The notes: generated by a model from the sequence alone, not told the origin. 64,000 nt of DNA from Planctomycetota bacterium (GCA_028291545.1 JAQGHR010000068.1:62001-126000), one strand, 5' to 3'; positions 17,835 through 29,177 are shown, counted from the first letter of the stretch. Translations and numbers: made by a program.

Positions 17835-17846
17835 TGCGGGTAGAGT
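17819..17846 (+). promoter_or_regulatory. Sigma-70-like promoter for rsmH
   Basis: A perfect TTGACA at 17819-17824, 16-nt spacer, then TAGAGT at 17841-17846, about 70 nt before the preferred rsmH start. The only perfect -35 I found next to a well-placed -10 in the window. It supports the shorter rsmH start, since it lies inside the longer frame. Confidence 0.5.
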
Positions 17847-17916
17847 CGGCGCCTGGATCGCGTCCGCGTCGGCCGATCTCACCTCGATTGTCACACCCCT
17901 GAACCACGAGCCCGAC

Positions 17917-18849
17917 GTGCCGCCCGAAGACTCCGTGCCGAGTGCCGTCCACCGACCCGTCCTCCTGGATGAGGTCATCGCCGGCCTCGACCCGAAGCCC
18001 GGGGCGGTCATCGTCGACGGAACCGTGGGGGCGGGGGGTCATGCCAGGGCAATCGCGGAGAGGGTGGGACCGTCGGGACGGGTGATCGGGCTGGATCGCG
18101 ATCCGGAGATGCTGGCGCTCGCCGAGGAAGCGACGACGGGACTTCCGGTCACGCTCGTGAACTCCGCCTACAGCGACCTCGACCGGGTGATGAACGATCT
18201 GGAACTGGACGGAGTGGACGGGATACTGCTGGATCTGGGGCTGTCTTCCGACCAGCTTGCCTGGTCACACCGCGGGTTCAGCTTCAGCCAGGACGGGCCG
18301 CTCGACATGCGGTTCGACCCCAAGACGCGAGAATCGGCGGCCGACCTGATCAATGACCTCACGGCCGAGGAACTGGCCGACATCTTTTTCCAGTTCGGAG
18401 AGGAACGACACAGCCGCAAGATCGCCCGGAGGATCGTGGAGGCCCGGCGCGTTGAGCCGATCACCACGACGGCTCGCCTGGCGGACCTGGTCCGCAAGAG
18501 CATCCCCGGCAAGTGGGGGCCGATCGACCCGGCGACCCGGGTGTTTCAGGCTTTGCGGATCGCGGTGAATCAGGAACTCGAACACCTCGACGTCACGCTC
18601 GCGAACCTGGCCGACTGGCTGAATCCCGGCGGCCGGGCGGCGATCATCAGCTTCCATTCTCTCGAGGATCGCCGGGTCAAGCACTCCTTCCGGAACGATC
18701 CGCAACTGGAAGTCATCACCCGCAAGCCCATCACCGCGACGCCCGAGGAGATCCAGATCAATTCCCGCGCACGGAGCGCGAAACTGAGGGTGGCCGAGAA
18801 ATGCACGAGACCCACGGATATTCCGTCTCCGACGCAAACTCGCACGTGA
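17917..18849 (+). CDS. rsmH: 16S rRNA (cytosine(1402)-N4)-methyltransferase
   Basis: 310 residues from the GTG at 17917, matching the family's normal length. RsmH (MraW) methylates N4 of C1402 in the ribosomal decoding centre, using S-adenosylmethionine. Motifs: VLLDEVIAGL, SAM-binding VDGTVGAGGHA, GLDRDPEML, LLDLGLSSDQL, FSQDGPLDMRFD, and the C-terminal IISFHSLEDRRVKHSFR. The frame stays open to an ATG at 17779, but that extension (about 46 residues) lacks family similarity and would put the promoter at 17819 inside the gene, so I prefer the GTG. In most bacteria rsmH heads the division/cell-wall cluster; here it is followed only by a LysM protein whose start overlaps its end by 49 bp. Confidence 0.93.
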   Translation: MPPEDSVPSAVHRPVLLDEVIAGLDPKPGAVIVDGTVGAGGHARAIAERVGPSGRVIGLDRDPEMLALAEEATTGLPVTLVNSAYSDLDRVMNDLELDGVDGILLDLGLSSDQLAWSHRGFSFSQDGPLDMRFDPKTRESAADLINDLTAEELADIFFQFGEERHSRKIARRIVEARRVEPITTTARLADLVRKSIPGKWGPIDPATRVFQALRIAVNQELEHLDVTLANLADWLNPGGRAAIISFHSLEDRRVKHSFRNDPQLEVITRKPITATPEEIQINSRARSAKLRVAEKCTRPTDIPSPTQTRT

Positions 18850-20522
18850 ACCCTCACGAGGGGCATGCCGCGGATCACGCGGCCCCTCGCCATCTCCCGG
18901 GCACCGAACCGATCGATTCCGACGCGTCCGGCTCACCTTCCGGTGGTGCGGATTCCTCGGCCGAGAAGAAGCCGTCCTGGGCGGCAAGGCGCGCGGCGAG
19001 AAAGGCCGCAAGTCCGGCCTCGGGTTCGGTCTCCACCACGAGCGCCGGCAAGAAATCCATGCTCCCGTGGGACATTCGCGTGAAGATCGCGGTGGTCCTC
19101 TCGTTCGTCATCCTGGTGGCGGTCCTGATCGCCAACAAGGGCCGGCTCAAGGGCACACCCTCCTCATCGTCCACGCCTCTGGCGAATATCGCACCACCGG
19201 GAGCGGCGTCGGGAGGAGAGAAGGCTCCGGACAAAGGCGGGGATCGCGCCGCTCCCCAGGGCGACCCTCCCAAGCCGGTGGCGCCGAAGAATCGTGACGA
19301 GAAGGACAAGGCGAACACCGCGGTCGTCGCGGCTGCCAACGTCCCGGTCATCAACGACGCGGCCCCGAAGGAGGTCGTTGACGCACCGATTGTGAACGGG
19401 AATGTCGAACCCAACGACCCGCCGGATGTTGGCAAGACCGAGGAGAACACGGGAACGAAAGCCGCATCCGCCGCGATTGCCGATGCACCCCCGCTCGTCT
19501 CGACCGCCGACGACAAGGCCGGAAAACCGGCCCCGGCGCCGACGGACCCCGCCCTCCCGCCGAAAGCGGGTGACGCGTCCGCATCCCCGCCGCCCTTGCC
19601 GGTCGAAGCGAACCCGGCGTCCGCAGCTCCTCCCAACCCGGCCAAAGTTGCGAACCAGGAACCCGAAGAGCCGAAATCGCGGCCCGTCGTCACGGCGGAA
19701 CCGCCGGGTGCCTCGCCCCCCGCCGCCCTGCCCGCCCTGAGCACGCCTCCGCCAACGCCGGAGGCTACCGCCCCCGCGCCGATTGCGAAGCCCGAAGCGT
19801 TCACGGGTGAGGGCTACCCGATTCCGAATGCCGGGTCCCGACGCACGACGGAGGTCGTCGCCGTGTCCGCGGAACCGATCGCCGGTGGCAGCCCGTCCGC
19901 GGTAGCCGTCGATCGCAAGCCCGCTCCCTCGGCGGGGGCGGACGATTTCGAGGTTCACGTCGTGCGACGCAACGAGAACTTCTGGACGATCTCGCGCTAT
20001 CATTATGGTTCCGGCCGTTATTACAAGGCCCTCTGGCATGCCAACCAGGATCTGGCCAAGACGCCCGAGGATCTTTATGTGGGCACGGCCATCCGGATCC
20101 CGAATATCGAGGATCTGAATAAGTCCCTGATCGAAGCCCCGCGCACCGCCCGGGGAAACGGCAGGATCTCCGCCGACGCCGGCCGCCCATCCCCCTCGGC
20201 GCGTGATTCGGACACCGAGCGCACCTCGGCCGGCGTGAGCGAAGTCGTCATGCTGCCGGTCGGAGACGCCAGCACGGCCAGCAAAAAAAAGCCGGCTGCG
20301 AAGGAGATTCCCCGGGCCAGACGGAGCACCGAGCCGCCTTACCACACCTACGTGGTCCGTGGCCGATTCGAGACGCTTCGAAGCATCGCGAACGCGGAAC
20401 TGGGCGATTCGGACCGAGAGAGAGAAATCCTCGAGCTCAACCGGGAAGTCCTCGACACCGACGCGAAGCAAGTCCCCAGCGGGCTGACCCTCAAGATCCC
20501 CGGCGACTCGCGACGTCAGTGA
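18801..20522 (+). CDS. Bitopic membrane protein with two LysM-like domains
   Basis: 573 residues from the ATG at 18801, inside the rsmH 3' end (49-bp overlap). Cytoplasmic N-terminal tail (about 85 residues) with a Lys/Arg/Ala-rich patch, one transmembrane helix (VKIAVVLSFVILVAVLIANK, about 93-112), then a long Pro/Ala/Lys-rich stretch (about 115-380) reaching into the periplasm. Two peptidoglycan-binding LysM-like domains: about 392-435 (FEVHVVRRNENFWTISRYHY ... IRIPN) and about 515-570 (TYVVRGRFETLRSIANAELG ... LTLKIPGD). The topology and position match FtsL, the small division protein that usually follows rsmH, but the sequence does not; it may tether membrane and wall. Role inferred. Confidence 0.82.
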   Translation: MHETHGYSVSDANSHVNPHEGHAADHAAPRHLPGTEPIDSDASGSPSGGADSSAEKKPSWAARRAARKAASPASGSVSTTSAGKKSMLPWDIRVKIAVVLSFVILVAVLIANKGRLKGTPSSSSTPLANIAPPGAASGGEKAPDKGGDRAAPQGDPPKPVAPKNRDEKDKANTAVVAAANVPVINDAAPKEVVDAPIVNGNVEPNDPPDVGKTEENTGTKAASAAIADAPPLVSTADDKAGKPAPAPTDPALPPKAGDASASPPPLPVEANPASAAPPNPAKVANQEPEEPKSRPVVTAEPPGASPPAALPALSTPPPTPEATAPAPIAKPEAFTGEGYPIPNAGSRRTTEVVAVSAEPIAGGSPSAVAVDRKPAPSAGADDFEVHVVRRNENFWTISRYHYGSGRYYKALWHANQDLAKTPEDLYVGTAIRIPNIEDLNKSLIEAPRTARGNGRISADAGRPSPSARDSDTERTSAGVSEVVMLPVGDASTASKKKPAAKEIPRARRSTEPPYHTYVVRGRFETLRSIANAELGDSDREREILELNREVLDTDAKQVPSGLTLKIPGDSRRQ

Positions 20523-20581
20523 CTCGGCGACGGAAAGTCTGGGCCTTCGTTCCATCGAAGTCCGAGCGGTCGTTTACCTGT

Positions 20582-20612
20582 AACGACAACGGGCACAAGC
20601 CCGTTGATCGTT
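20582..20612 (+). terminator. Hairpin terminator after the LysM gene
   Basis: Arms 20582-20594 and 20599-20612 pair over 13 bp with one bulged base and an ACAA tetraloop, 60 nt after the LysM gene stop. There is only a short T-rich flank (TCGTT inside the arm), so termination strength is uncertain. Confidence 0.5.
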
Positions 20613-20719
20613 GGCGGCGCGTGTGCGATCCTCGATGAAATTCATGCGAATCGGCTCGATCGATACGTGATCGTGCCGGTCTCTGGCCATCACCGGATCA
20701 TTCGAGGGGAGAGCGCCGG

Positions 20720-22060
20720 ATGAGCGGAAGACAGCATCGTCGTGACTTCTTCCGCACGTCGGCCTCGGCCGGCGCGGGACTCTGGATCGTGGGGAGCGGC
20801 TCGGACCTGTTGGCCAGGTCGGCCAATGAGGTCGTCAATGTCGCCTGCGTGGGAGTCGGCGGTCAGGGCTTCGGGAACCTGAGGAATATCTCGGGCGTGA
20901 AGATCGACGGCAAGGCGGCGGTCAATATCGTCGCCCTGTGCGACATCGACGACAACCGGCTGAACGACGCGGCGAAGCTCCACCAGAAGGCGGCGAAGTA
21001 CCACGACTTCCGCAAGATGCTGGATGAGAAGCACAAGGAGATCGACGCGGTGGTCGTCTCCACGCCCGACCATACCCACGCGGTCGCCGCGATCGCGGCC
21101 ATGAAGCTCAAGAAGGGCGTGTACTGCGAGAAGCCCATGGCGCACTCGATCCTCGAGGCGCGTCTCATGACCGAGACGGCCGCCCGGGAGAAGGTCGCCA
21201 GCCAGATGGGGAACCAGGGTCAGTCGGGGGAGAACACGCGCAAGATCGTCGAGATCGTCCGCTCCGGGGCGATCGGCCCCGTCAAGGAAATGCATGCCTG
21301 GACCAACCGGCCGACCTGGCCGCAGGGGATGGAGACCCGACCGGAAACGACCGAGATCCCCAAGCATATCCATTGGGACGAATGGGTCGGACCCGCGTCC
21401 ATTCGACCGCACAGCGACGCCTACTACCATTTCAAGTGGCGAGGGTGGTGGGATTTCGGCACCGGGGCGCTCGGCGACATGGCCTGCCATATCCTCAACG
21501 CCGCGTTCTGGGCTCTGGACCTGAAATACCCCACGTCTGTCGTCGCCGAGGGCGAGCCTCATTCCGCCGAAGGCGGCCCGAGGGCCGAGACAATCGTCTA
21601 CGAATTCCCGGCCCGAGGCGACATGCCGCCCGCCCGGGTCACCTGGTACGACGGAGGCCGCAAGCCGCCCAAGGACCTGTTGCCGGACGACGTGAAGTGG
21701 TCCTCGGGCGGCTCGCTCCTGATCGGCGAGAAGGGCAAGCTCTACATCCCCGACGATTACGGCGGGAGGCACGTCCTCTTGCCCAGAGACCAGTTCAAGG
21801 ACTTCAAGAACCCGGCCCCCACTCTCAAGCGTTCGCCCGGCCATCACCGCGACTTCATCGAGGCCGTGAAAGACCCGAGCCGCCCGGCCAGCTCGGATTT
21901 TTCCTACTCGGGCCCGCTCACCGAGATGGTCCTGCTCGGCGTGGTCGCCTTTCGCGCGAACAAGAAGCTTGAGTGGGACGGCCCCAACATGAAGGTGATG
22001 AACAGCTCGGACGCCGACGCCTTCATCCGGCCGACGTTTCGGAATGGATGGTCGGTTTGA
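20720..22060 (+). CDS. Tat-exported Gfo/Idh/MocA-family oxidoreductase
   Basis: 446 residues. The N-terminus HRRDFFRTSASAGAGLWIVG is a twin-arginine signal, typical for planctomycete members. The NAD(P)-binding Rossmann domain follows: VACVGVGGQGFGN, VALCDIDDN, DAVVVSTPDHTHAVAA and the family hallmark YCEKPMAHS with its conserved Lys. The second domain has WTNRPTWPQG, WDEWVGPAS, a DFGTGALGDMACHILNAAFWAL active-site helix, and a terminal SGPLTEMVLLGVVAFR stretch. Such enzymes oxidise or epimerise sugars and inositols with bound nucleotide; the exported form suggests sugar processing in the periplasm. Substrate unknown. Start: ATG at 20720 after a GGGGAG site. Hairpins flank it on both sides. 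Confidence 0.9.
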   Translation: MSGRQHRRDFFRTSASAGAGLWIVGSGSDLLARSANEVVNVACVGVGGQGFGNLRNISGVKIDGKAAVNIVALCDIDDNRLNDAAKLHQKAAKYHDFRKMLDEKHKEIDAVVVSTPDHTHAVAAIAAMKLKKGVYCEKPMAHSILEARLMTETAAREKVASQMGNQGQSGENTRKIVEIVRSGAIGPVKEMHAWTNRPTWPQGMETRPETTEIPKHIHWDEWVGPASIRPHSDAYYHFKWRGWWDFGTGALGDMACHILNAAFWALDLKYPTSVVAEGEPHSAEGGPRAETIVYEFPARGDMPPARVTWYDGGRKPPKDLLPDDVKWSSGGSLLIGEKGKLYIPDDYGGRHVLLPRDQFKDFKNPAPTLKRSPGHHRDFIEAVKDPSRPASSDFSYSGPLTEMVLLGVVAFRANKKLEWDGPNMKVMNSSDADAFIRPTFRNGWSV

Positions 22061-22100
22061 CCTGTGACACATAGGGAGTTTGTTTTTGAAATTCGGCGGC

Positions 22101-22120
22101 GGCGGGCGTCCCTGCCCGCC
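22101..22120 (+). repeat. 7-bp GC-rich hairpin after the oxidoreductase
   Basis: GGCGGGC and GCCCGCC with a 6-nt loop, 40 nt after the oxidoreductase stop. A T-rich run precedes rather than follows it, so it is not a classical terminator; it may be chance in GC-rich DNA. Confidence 0.3.
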
Positions 22121-22153
22121 TGCGGTTCGATGACGAAACCCTGGGAGCCACTG

Positions 22154-22411
22154 ATGCCCGACCCTCGCCCCGCCCGAACGCGGCTCTGGAAGCCTCGCTT
22201 CACGATCGGCGGCGTGATGATCAGCATCGCCGCCATCGCGATTGCCCTGACGGCGCTTCGCCCGATCGCGCGGTCGGCATCGTCGGTGTACCCGCTGCTC
22301 TCCGAGTTCCTCGTTCGGTTCGCGACGGTCGAGACGGGCGTCGTGCTCTCTTGCCTGGTGATCGGGGCGTATGTCACGATCAAGCTCATGAGCATGGATG
22401 AGACAAAGTAA
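22154..22411 (+). CDS. Small membrane protein
   Basis: 85 residues from the ATG at 22154, which has GGGAG six bases upstream; a GTG at 22064 would add an uninformative Arg-rich leader. The sequence starts with a basic tail (PRPARTRLWKPRF), followed by one helix (TIGGVMISIAAIAIALTALR) and a second one near the end (TGVVLSCLVIGAYVTIKLM). The RF-hydrophobic pattern resembles short planctomycete membrane anchors. Function unknown. It converges on hppA. Confidence 0.6.
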   Translation: MPDPRPARTRLWKPRFTIGGVMISIAAIAIALTALRPIARSASSVYPLLSEFLVRFATVETGVVLSCLVIGAYVTIKLMSMDETK

Positions 22412-22539
22412 GAAAACGCCTCTCACGGCCCCTGGCAAGCCCGTTGGTTCTGTCGTGCAGGTATAGCCCCGCATGACAGCCCCCGCGTCCGGGAGCATGC
22501 CATGCGAGGCGTCGAAATTCAACGTCGGAAGGACTTTCC

Positions 22540-25308
<2,769 letters not shown>

Positions 25309-25546
25309 GTTGATGACTCCGTTGGGCGGGATCGACCCTTTCGGTGGGTGGAAGCCCCGGGACGGCCTCGGAGGAGCCGCCCGGCGATTCGTTCCCACGT
25401 TCATCCAAGCATGAAGTCCGGCGGTACCGCCGGGTGACCCGGTGGATTAGACACGACGCGGAGGTGTCGGGAAAGGGTGTAGATCGGTTTTCGCCCGATC
25501 GCAATGAATGTCGATTGCCGGTCGCGGCCGGGCACGAAGCGGCGGA

Positions 25547-26566
25547 TTATTTCGACTGGGTCAACGTCGAAAGATCGACATGACGGAACGACCCGCCCGT
25601 TGAGGTCGCGAGATTGCGCAGGGGGACGGCTCCGCCGGTGGACGGTCCATCGCCGAACTCGATCGCCTGGATCCGAATCGAACCCGCCTCGGCTCGGAGC
25701 GTCCGAGCTTCGTCGTCGTCCATCCGCTCCGCGTCCGTGAGAAAAAAGATCGCCTCGGGCCTGAGCGCGATCGCCGCGCGCAGGGCACGCGAGTGGTCGG
25801 TGCCGCCATCGGCCCGGATCGTGACCAGATGGGTCTTGGCGCGGTCCTTATTATCGATCGTGGCCGACATCAGCGCGGAATTCCCCGAGGGGTCGGGGAA
25901 GATGGTGGGCTTCGTATTGTAAAAGACCACGGAGAACCTGGCATCCGGGGGCAACCGGTCGAGGCTGTTCAGCAGCTCGGCCTTGGCGATCCGCAGAGCG
26001 CCTTTGGACGCCATGCTCCCCGAGCAATCAATCACGTAGGCAAACGACGAGGCCCGCTCCTGGGCTCCGAAGAACTCGGTCCCGGGTCCGATCCCCTTGC
26101 CAACACCGCCCCCGGAACCGTCGCCCGAGCCGCCACCGCCGCCCGAGCCAGTCCCCGCGATCAAACCGACGCCGGTGGTCGCCGGGCCGAGCGGGATCTT
26201 CTCGGAATCGAGAGGATTCGCCGGGGCCGGCACCGCGTCCGCCAGAAGGGACGCGGCGGGATCGCGCGTCGCGGTCCCATCGGACGGTGGGGTGTCCGCG
26301 CTCAGACGGACCATCGCCGACGTGGCCGTGCCCCCGATCTCACCCGGCGAGCCGCCCCCGGACCCGGACGGCACTCGGTTGTCCACGGGGCCGATCTCCG
26401 CGCTCAAGACGGCCCCGGGATTCGGGACGGCCGACCGGCCGGCGCCGAAGGCCGCCAGCGAGGCAAGGATCAAGAGCACGACGTGCAACGCTGCTGAGAC
26501 CCCGAGCGAGCGCGGATCGGTCAGAGGCGACTGGCTGTGATCGGAGGATCGGGGAACTTGCGACAT
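25547..26566 (-). CDS. TonB-like-anchored vWA domain protein
   Basis: 339 residues. The N-terminal helix, LGVSAALHVVLLILASLAAFG, contains S-A-A-L-H, the SxxxH motif that TonB and TolA use to be driven by ExbB/ExbD or TolQ/TolR. A Gly/Pro/Ser-rich spacer (about 45-170) spans the periplasm. The vWA domain (about 180-339) has a MIDAS metal site: DCSGSM, a Thr in GGTDHS, and the final Asp in FLTDAERM. This is a metal-dependent binding domain. It is the last gene of the ExbB-ExbD-ExbD operon. I use the ATG at 26566; the GTG at 26572 (4-bp overlap with the preceding stop) is possible. A role as a force-driven periplasmic binder is inference. Confidence 0.82.
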   Translation of the reverse strand: MSQVPRSSDHSQSPLTDPRSLGVSAALHVVLLILASLAAFGAGRSAVPNPGAVLSAEIGPVDNRVPSGSGGGSPGEIGGTATSAMVRLSADTPPSDGTATRDPAASLLADAVPAPANPLDSEKIPLGPATTGVGLIAGTGSGGGGGSGDGSGGGVGKGIGPGTEFFGAQERASSFAYVIDCSGSMASKGALRIAKAELLNSLDRLPPDARFSVVFYNTKPTIFPDPSGNSALMSATIDNKDRAKTHLVTIRADGGTDHSRALRAAIALRPEAIFFLTDAERMDDDEARTLRAEAGSIRIQAIEFGDGPSTGGAVPLRNLATSTGGSFRHVDLSTLTQSK

Positions 26567-26568
26567 GC

Positions 26569-27225
26569 TCACTCTCGCGAATCAGGAAGTGTGGACCCCC
26601 GCGACGCGGCCTCGTCCGACTGATCCTCGAATTCTAGGGGAGGACCGAGGTCGATTCGAGGTCGAACCGGACGACGCAGATGGGCGCGAGCCAGGAGCAT
26701 CGCCACAACCACCGCCGCGACGGCGGCAATCATCCAGTCGGTTTCCCGCCAGCCCGCCGATGACGATTTCGGACCAGCCACCGGGGCCGGCGAAGGTTCG
26801 CCACAGCCGACGATCAGAGGCGCGAGCCGCGCCACGTCGCCGCCTTGATAACGCACCAGGCCGAGCGACGTGCCTTCCATCGCGACCGTCGATTTCTCGC
26901 GAAACCCGTCTCCCCCTTGCACGGATTGGGGGAACACGGCGCATATCACGTCGTCAGCCGGCGTCGCCAGCCAGAGCTCGACCCTCGCGGGCAATTCGCC
27001 CGAGGCCGGAGCCTGGAATCGGCGGACGATCCGGCCCTCGACGCGGACGCGATGGCCCCGATACGCGGCCGGACGGCCCCAGAGATCGCGGAATTGGACC
27101 GCAACGGGCGGCGAGTCGTCCCGGCCGTCGAGGGCGGCCTTGTACATCGGGAGGTCGGCCAGGGAGAGGCCGATCTCGACGGGCGCTTGCGCCGCGATCA
27201 GGAGACCCAGGATGATTGCAATCAT
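26569..27225 (-). CDS. Periplasmic protein with C-terminal membrane anchor
   Basis: 218 residues. A short N-terminal hydrophobic segment (MIAIILGLLIAAQAPVEIG) works as a signal; the middle (about 40-135: VAVQFRDLWGRPAAYRGHRVRVEGRIVRRF, then ELWLATPADDVICAVFP) looks like a five-strand OB-fold; the C-terminus has a membrane helix (WMIAAVAAVVVAMLLARAHL) and a short cytoplasmic acidic tail. Only one Cys pair, no catalytic motif. The ATG overlaps the upstream ExbD stop (ATGA), and the vWA gene starts within a few bases of its stop, so it belongs to the same translationally coupled operon and probably to the same complex. Confidence 0.7.
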   Translation of the reverse strand: MIAIILGLLIAAQAPVEIGLSLADLPMYKAALDGRDDSPPVAVQFRDLWGRPAAYRGHRVRVEGRIVRRFQAPASGELPARVELWLATPADDVICAVFPQSVQGGDGFREKSTVAMEGTSLGLVRYQGGDVARLAPLIVGCGEPSPAPVAGPKSSSAGWRETDWMIAAVAAVVVAMLLARAHLRRPVRPRIDLGPPLEFEDQSDEAASRGSTLPDSRE

Positions 27226-27710
27226 CGCCGTTCCCCTTTCGGTTCCACCAGGCGAATGGACGCCACCCCCGCCGAGGCGCTCGCCGCGATGACGCGAGCG
27301 GCCTCTTCGTAGCGGAGCCGATCGGGGGCCACGAGGCGAACACGCAGGTTCTTTCCCGGGATCAGGCGGGCGTACTTCCGAAGGCGAGTTTCCAGGTCGC
27401 CGACCCCATCCACGGGCGTCTCGCCCAATCGCAGAGAGGCGAGCGACCCTTTGTCATCGGCCTCCGCATGGACGAGCAGGTCGGTCTCCAGATCGGGGTC
27501 GTCGAGACTCGGGGCCTTCACGACCCCGCGAGGCGAATCCGGCAGAGCTATCGGTGCCGAGGGGAGGTAGAGGTCGAGCTTGGTTTCGGGGGACGGCGCC
27601 CGAAACGTGAGGATGAAGAACGCGAGGAGTTGAAACGCCATGTCGAGAAACGGCGTGACCGGAAATGCCACCTCGTCCGGCGGTCTCGGCCGCTTCGATC
27701 GCCGGATCAT
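27222..27710 (-). CDS. exbD: ExbD/TolR-family energy transducer, second copy
   Basis: 162 residues. Single N-terminal helix, FPVTPFLDMAFQLLAFFILTF, contains the membrane Asp of ExbD/TolR in TPFLDMAF, needed for proton flow. A periplasmic domain of about 120 residues follows (LRVRLVAPDRLRYEEAARVIAASASAGVASIRLVEP at the end is the ExbD-type fold). It starts at 27710 with a GGGAGGA site and overlaps the preceding gene stop by 4 bp (ATGA). Two different ExbD copies in one operon suggest a heteromeric pair. Confidence 0.88.
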   Translation of the reverse strand: MIRRSKRPRPPDEVAFPVTPFLDMAFQLLAFFILTFRAPSPETKLDLYLPSAPIALPDSPRGVVKAPSLDDPDLETDLLVHAEADDKGSLASLRLGETPVDGVGDLETRLRKYARLIPGKNLRVRLVAPDRLRYEEAARVIAASASAGVASIRLVEPKGERR

Positions 27711-28177
27711 GGCCGTTCCTCCCTCAAGACCACCAGCGAGAAGTGCGCGAATCCGGTGGCCTGCGCCTGGGCGAGCGTTTTCCGCACCGATCCATAGGCC
27801 GCGTCGCGATCGGCCCGGATGACCACGACCGTCGGCAACTCGTCCCCCGGCCCGCCCAGAATTCGGCGGCCTTCGCGGCGTAGCTTCGCCTGGTCCGTCC
27901 ACCAGGACGCGGCGGCCTGACCCGTCCGCGTCTGGTCCTCGGCCAGCAGTCGCCCCTCGCGATCGACGGCCACCACCAAACGATCGAGCCCCAGGTCTCC
28001 CGCCGGCAGCGCCGCCGCCGTCACGGGTAAGCGAACGGCCCGCGTTTCTCCCTCGATCCGCGTGCCGAAATGGACGAGCATCATGAAGAACGTGATCAAC
28101 TGGAGGACCACGTCCAGCAAGGGCGTGAGGTTCAGCTCAAAGTTGTCGGGGGCCGAGCCCCGAACTCGCCTCCGCAT
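27707..28177 (-). CDS. exbD: ExbD/TolR-family energy transducer, first copy
   Basis: 156 residues. N-terminal NFELNLTPLLDVVLQLITFFMMLVHFG holds the conserved Asp (TPLLD) in the single membrane helix; the rest is a periplasmic ExbD domain with a longer insertion (about 75-110) than the second copy, and the usual end DELPTVVVIRADRDAAYGSVRKTLAQAQATGFAHFSLVV. Its start at 28177 lies 21 nt after the ExbB stop. It is the first of two tandem ExbDs. Confidence 0.9.
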   Translation of the reverse strand: MRRRVRGSAPDNFELNLTPLLDVVLQLITFFMMLVHFGTRIEGETRAVRLPVTAAALPAGDLGLDRLVVAVDREGRLLAEDQTRTGQAAASWWTDQAKLRREGRRILGGPGDELPTVVVIRADRDAAYGSVRKTLAQAQATGFAHFSLVVLREERP

Positions 28178-28198
28178 GACGCACCCTGACCTTTCCGC

Positions 28199-29011
28199 TC
28201 AGCCTTCCGGCTTCGGTGCCGACCTCACCGGGGCCATCGCCGCGAGCGGATGCGGGGTGCGGACGCCTGGCGCGAATTGCTCCAGCATGGATTCCGAGAG
28301 CATCGCCACTTCCAGAGACATCCGCGCGATCCGGTTGCGGAACACCGCATAAAACGCGATCGCCGGGACGGAGAGGGCGATTCCCTCCAGGGTCGCGAAG
28401 AGGGCCGTCGAGATCCCCTCGGCCAGTTGGCCCGCCTGGGGAGATGAGCCCGAGGTGGCGATGACCTGGAAGGAACGAATCATTCCATAGACGGTCCCCA
28501 CCAGGCCGATCATCGGGCCGAGCGTACCCACGGTGGCGAGATAGGTCGTGCGATGCTCGCGCTGCATGGTCTCATCCTCGTTCGCCATCTCCATCGCCCT
28601 CTGAGCCGCGGGTAAGCCCGAGGGAAGCTTGCGAACGCCCGCCGCCAGGGTCCGGGCGAGGAACGAGGTATCCAGGTTCAGGCGCTGGAACGCCTCCGTG
28701 TATTTCTTCTGGGCAAGTAGCTCCCCGACCTCGGCGATCAGGGCTTCCGGCATCGCCACCGAGCGGCGGTACTCGAAGGACATCCACGCCACCAGCGCGA
28801 TCAGGTAGAACGACATCAACAAGATCACCACGCCGATCGGACCCGACGCCCGCGCCATCCAGTGCAGGAACCCTTCGGGCTGGGCCGCCTTCGCCGCCTC
28901 GGAGGCGGGGGCATCGGCCTTCTCTTGTGTACGTCCGCACCCAGGACTCGCGAGTAACGCCAGCGCGATCAACGCGCCGGCGGCCAACCATCGACATCGC
29001 GACATGGGCAT
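28199..29011 (-). CDS. exbB: ExbB/TolQ/MotA-family proton channel
   Basis: 270 residues. The core is ExbB-like: a first helix (IGVVILLMSFYLIALVAWMSF, about 57-78), a long cytoplasmic part, then TVGTLGPMIGLVGTVYGMIRSF and the third helix ALFATLEGIALSVPAIAFYAVF, the proton path facing ExbD. An additional N-terminal hydrophobic stretch (LAAGALIALALLASPGC) looks like a signal or lipoprotein-like anchor; such extended ExbB forms occur in planctomycetes. It leads the operon ExbB-ExbD-ExbD-OB protein-vWA, encoded on the minus strand and divergent from uvrA. The start at 29011 has only a weak GAGAG site. Confidence 0.9.
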   Translation of the reverse strand: MPMSRCRWLAAGALIALALLASPGCGRTQEKADAPASEAAKAAQPEGFLHWMARASGPIGVVILLMSFYLIALVAWMSFEYRRSVAMPEALIAEVGELLAQKKYTEAFQRLNLDTSFLARTLAAGVRKLPSGLPAAQRAMEMANEDETMQREHRTTYLATVGTLGPMIGLVGTVYGMIRSFQVIATSGSSPQAGQLAEGISTALFATLEGIALSVPAIAFYAVFRNRIARMSLEVAMLSESMLEQFAPGVRTPHPLAAMAPVRSAPKPEG

Positions 29012-29177
29012 GGAACCGAGTCTCTCAACATGGGTCGGCCACGATCGAGACCCCAGAAACCACGCTCGCGGCCTCGCCAGTTCAGTTTAGACGATCGAGG
29101 ACAGGCGGACAACCGAGACGACGTGGACCGGCGAGGCGAGCGATTGCCGCACATGGACTTGAAGCCCCTGACACGCG

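Noticed and set aside
18513-18800. N-terminal extension of the LysM gene into rsmH
   Set aside because: It would be read out of frame through the conserved end of rsmH and has no domain; the ATG at 18801 gives a sensible membrane topology.
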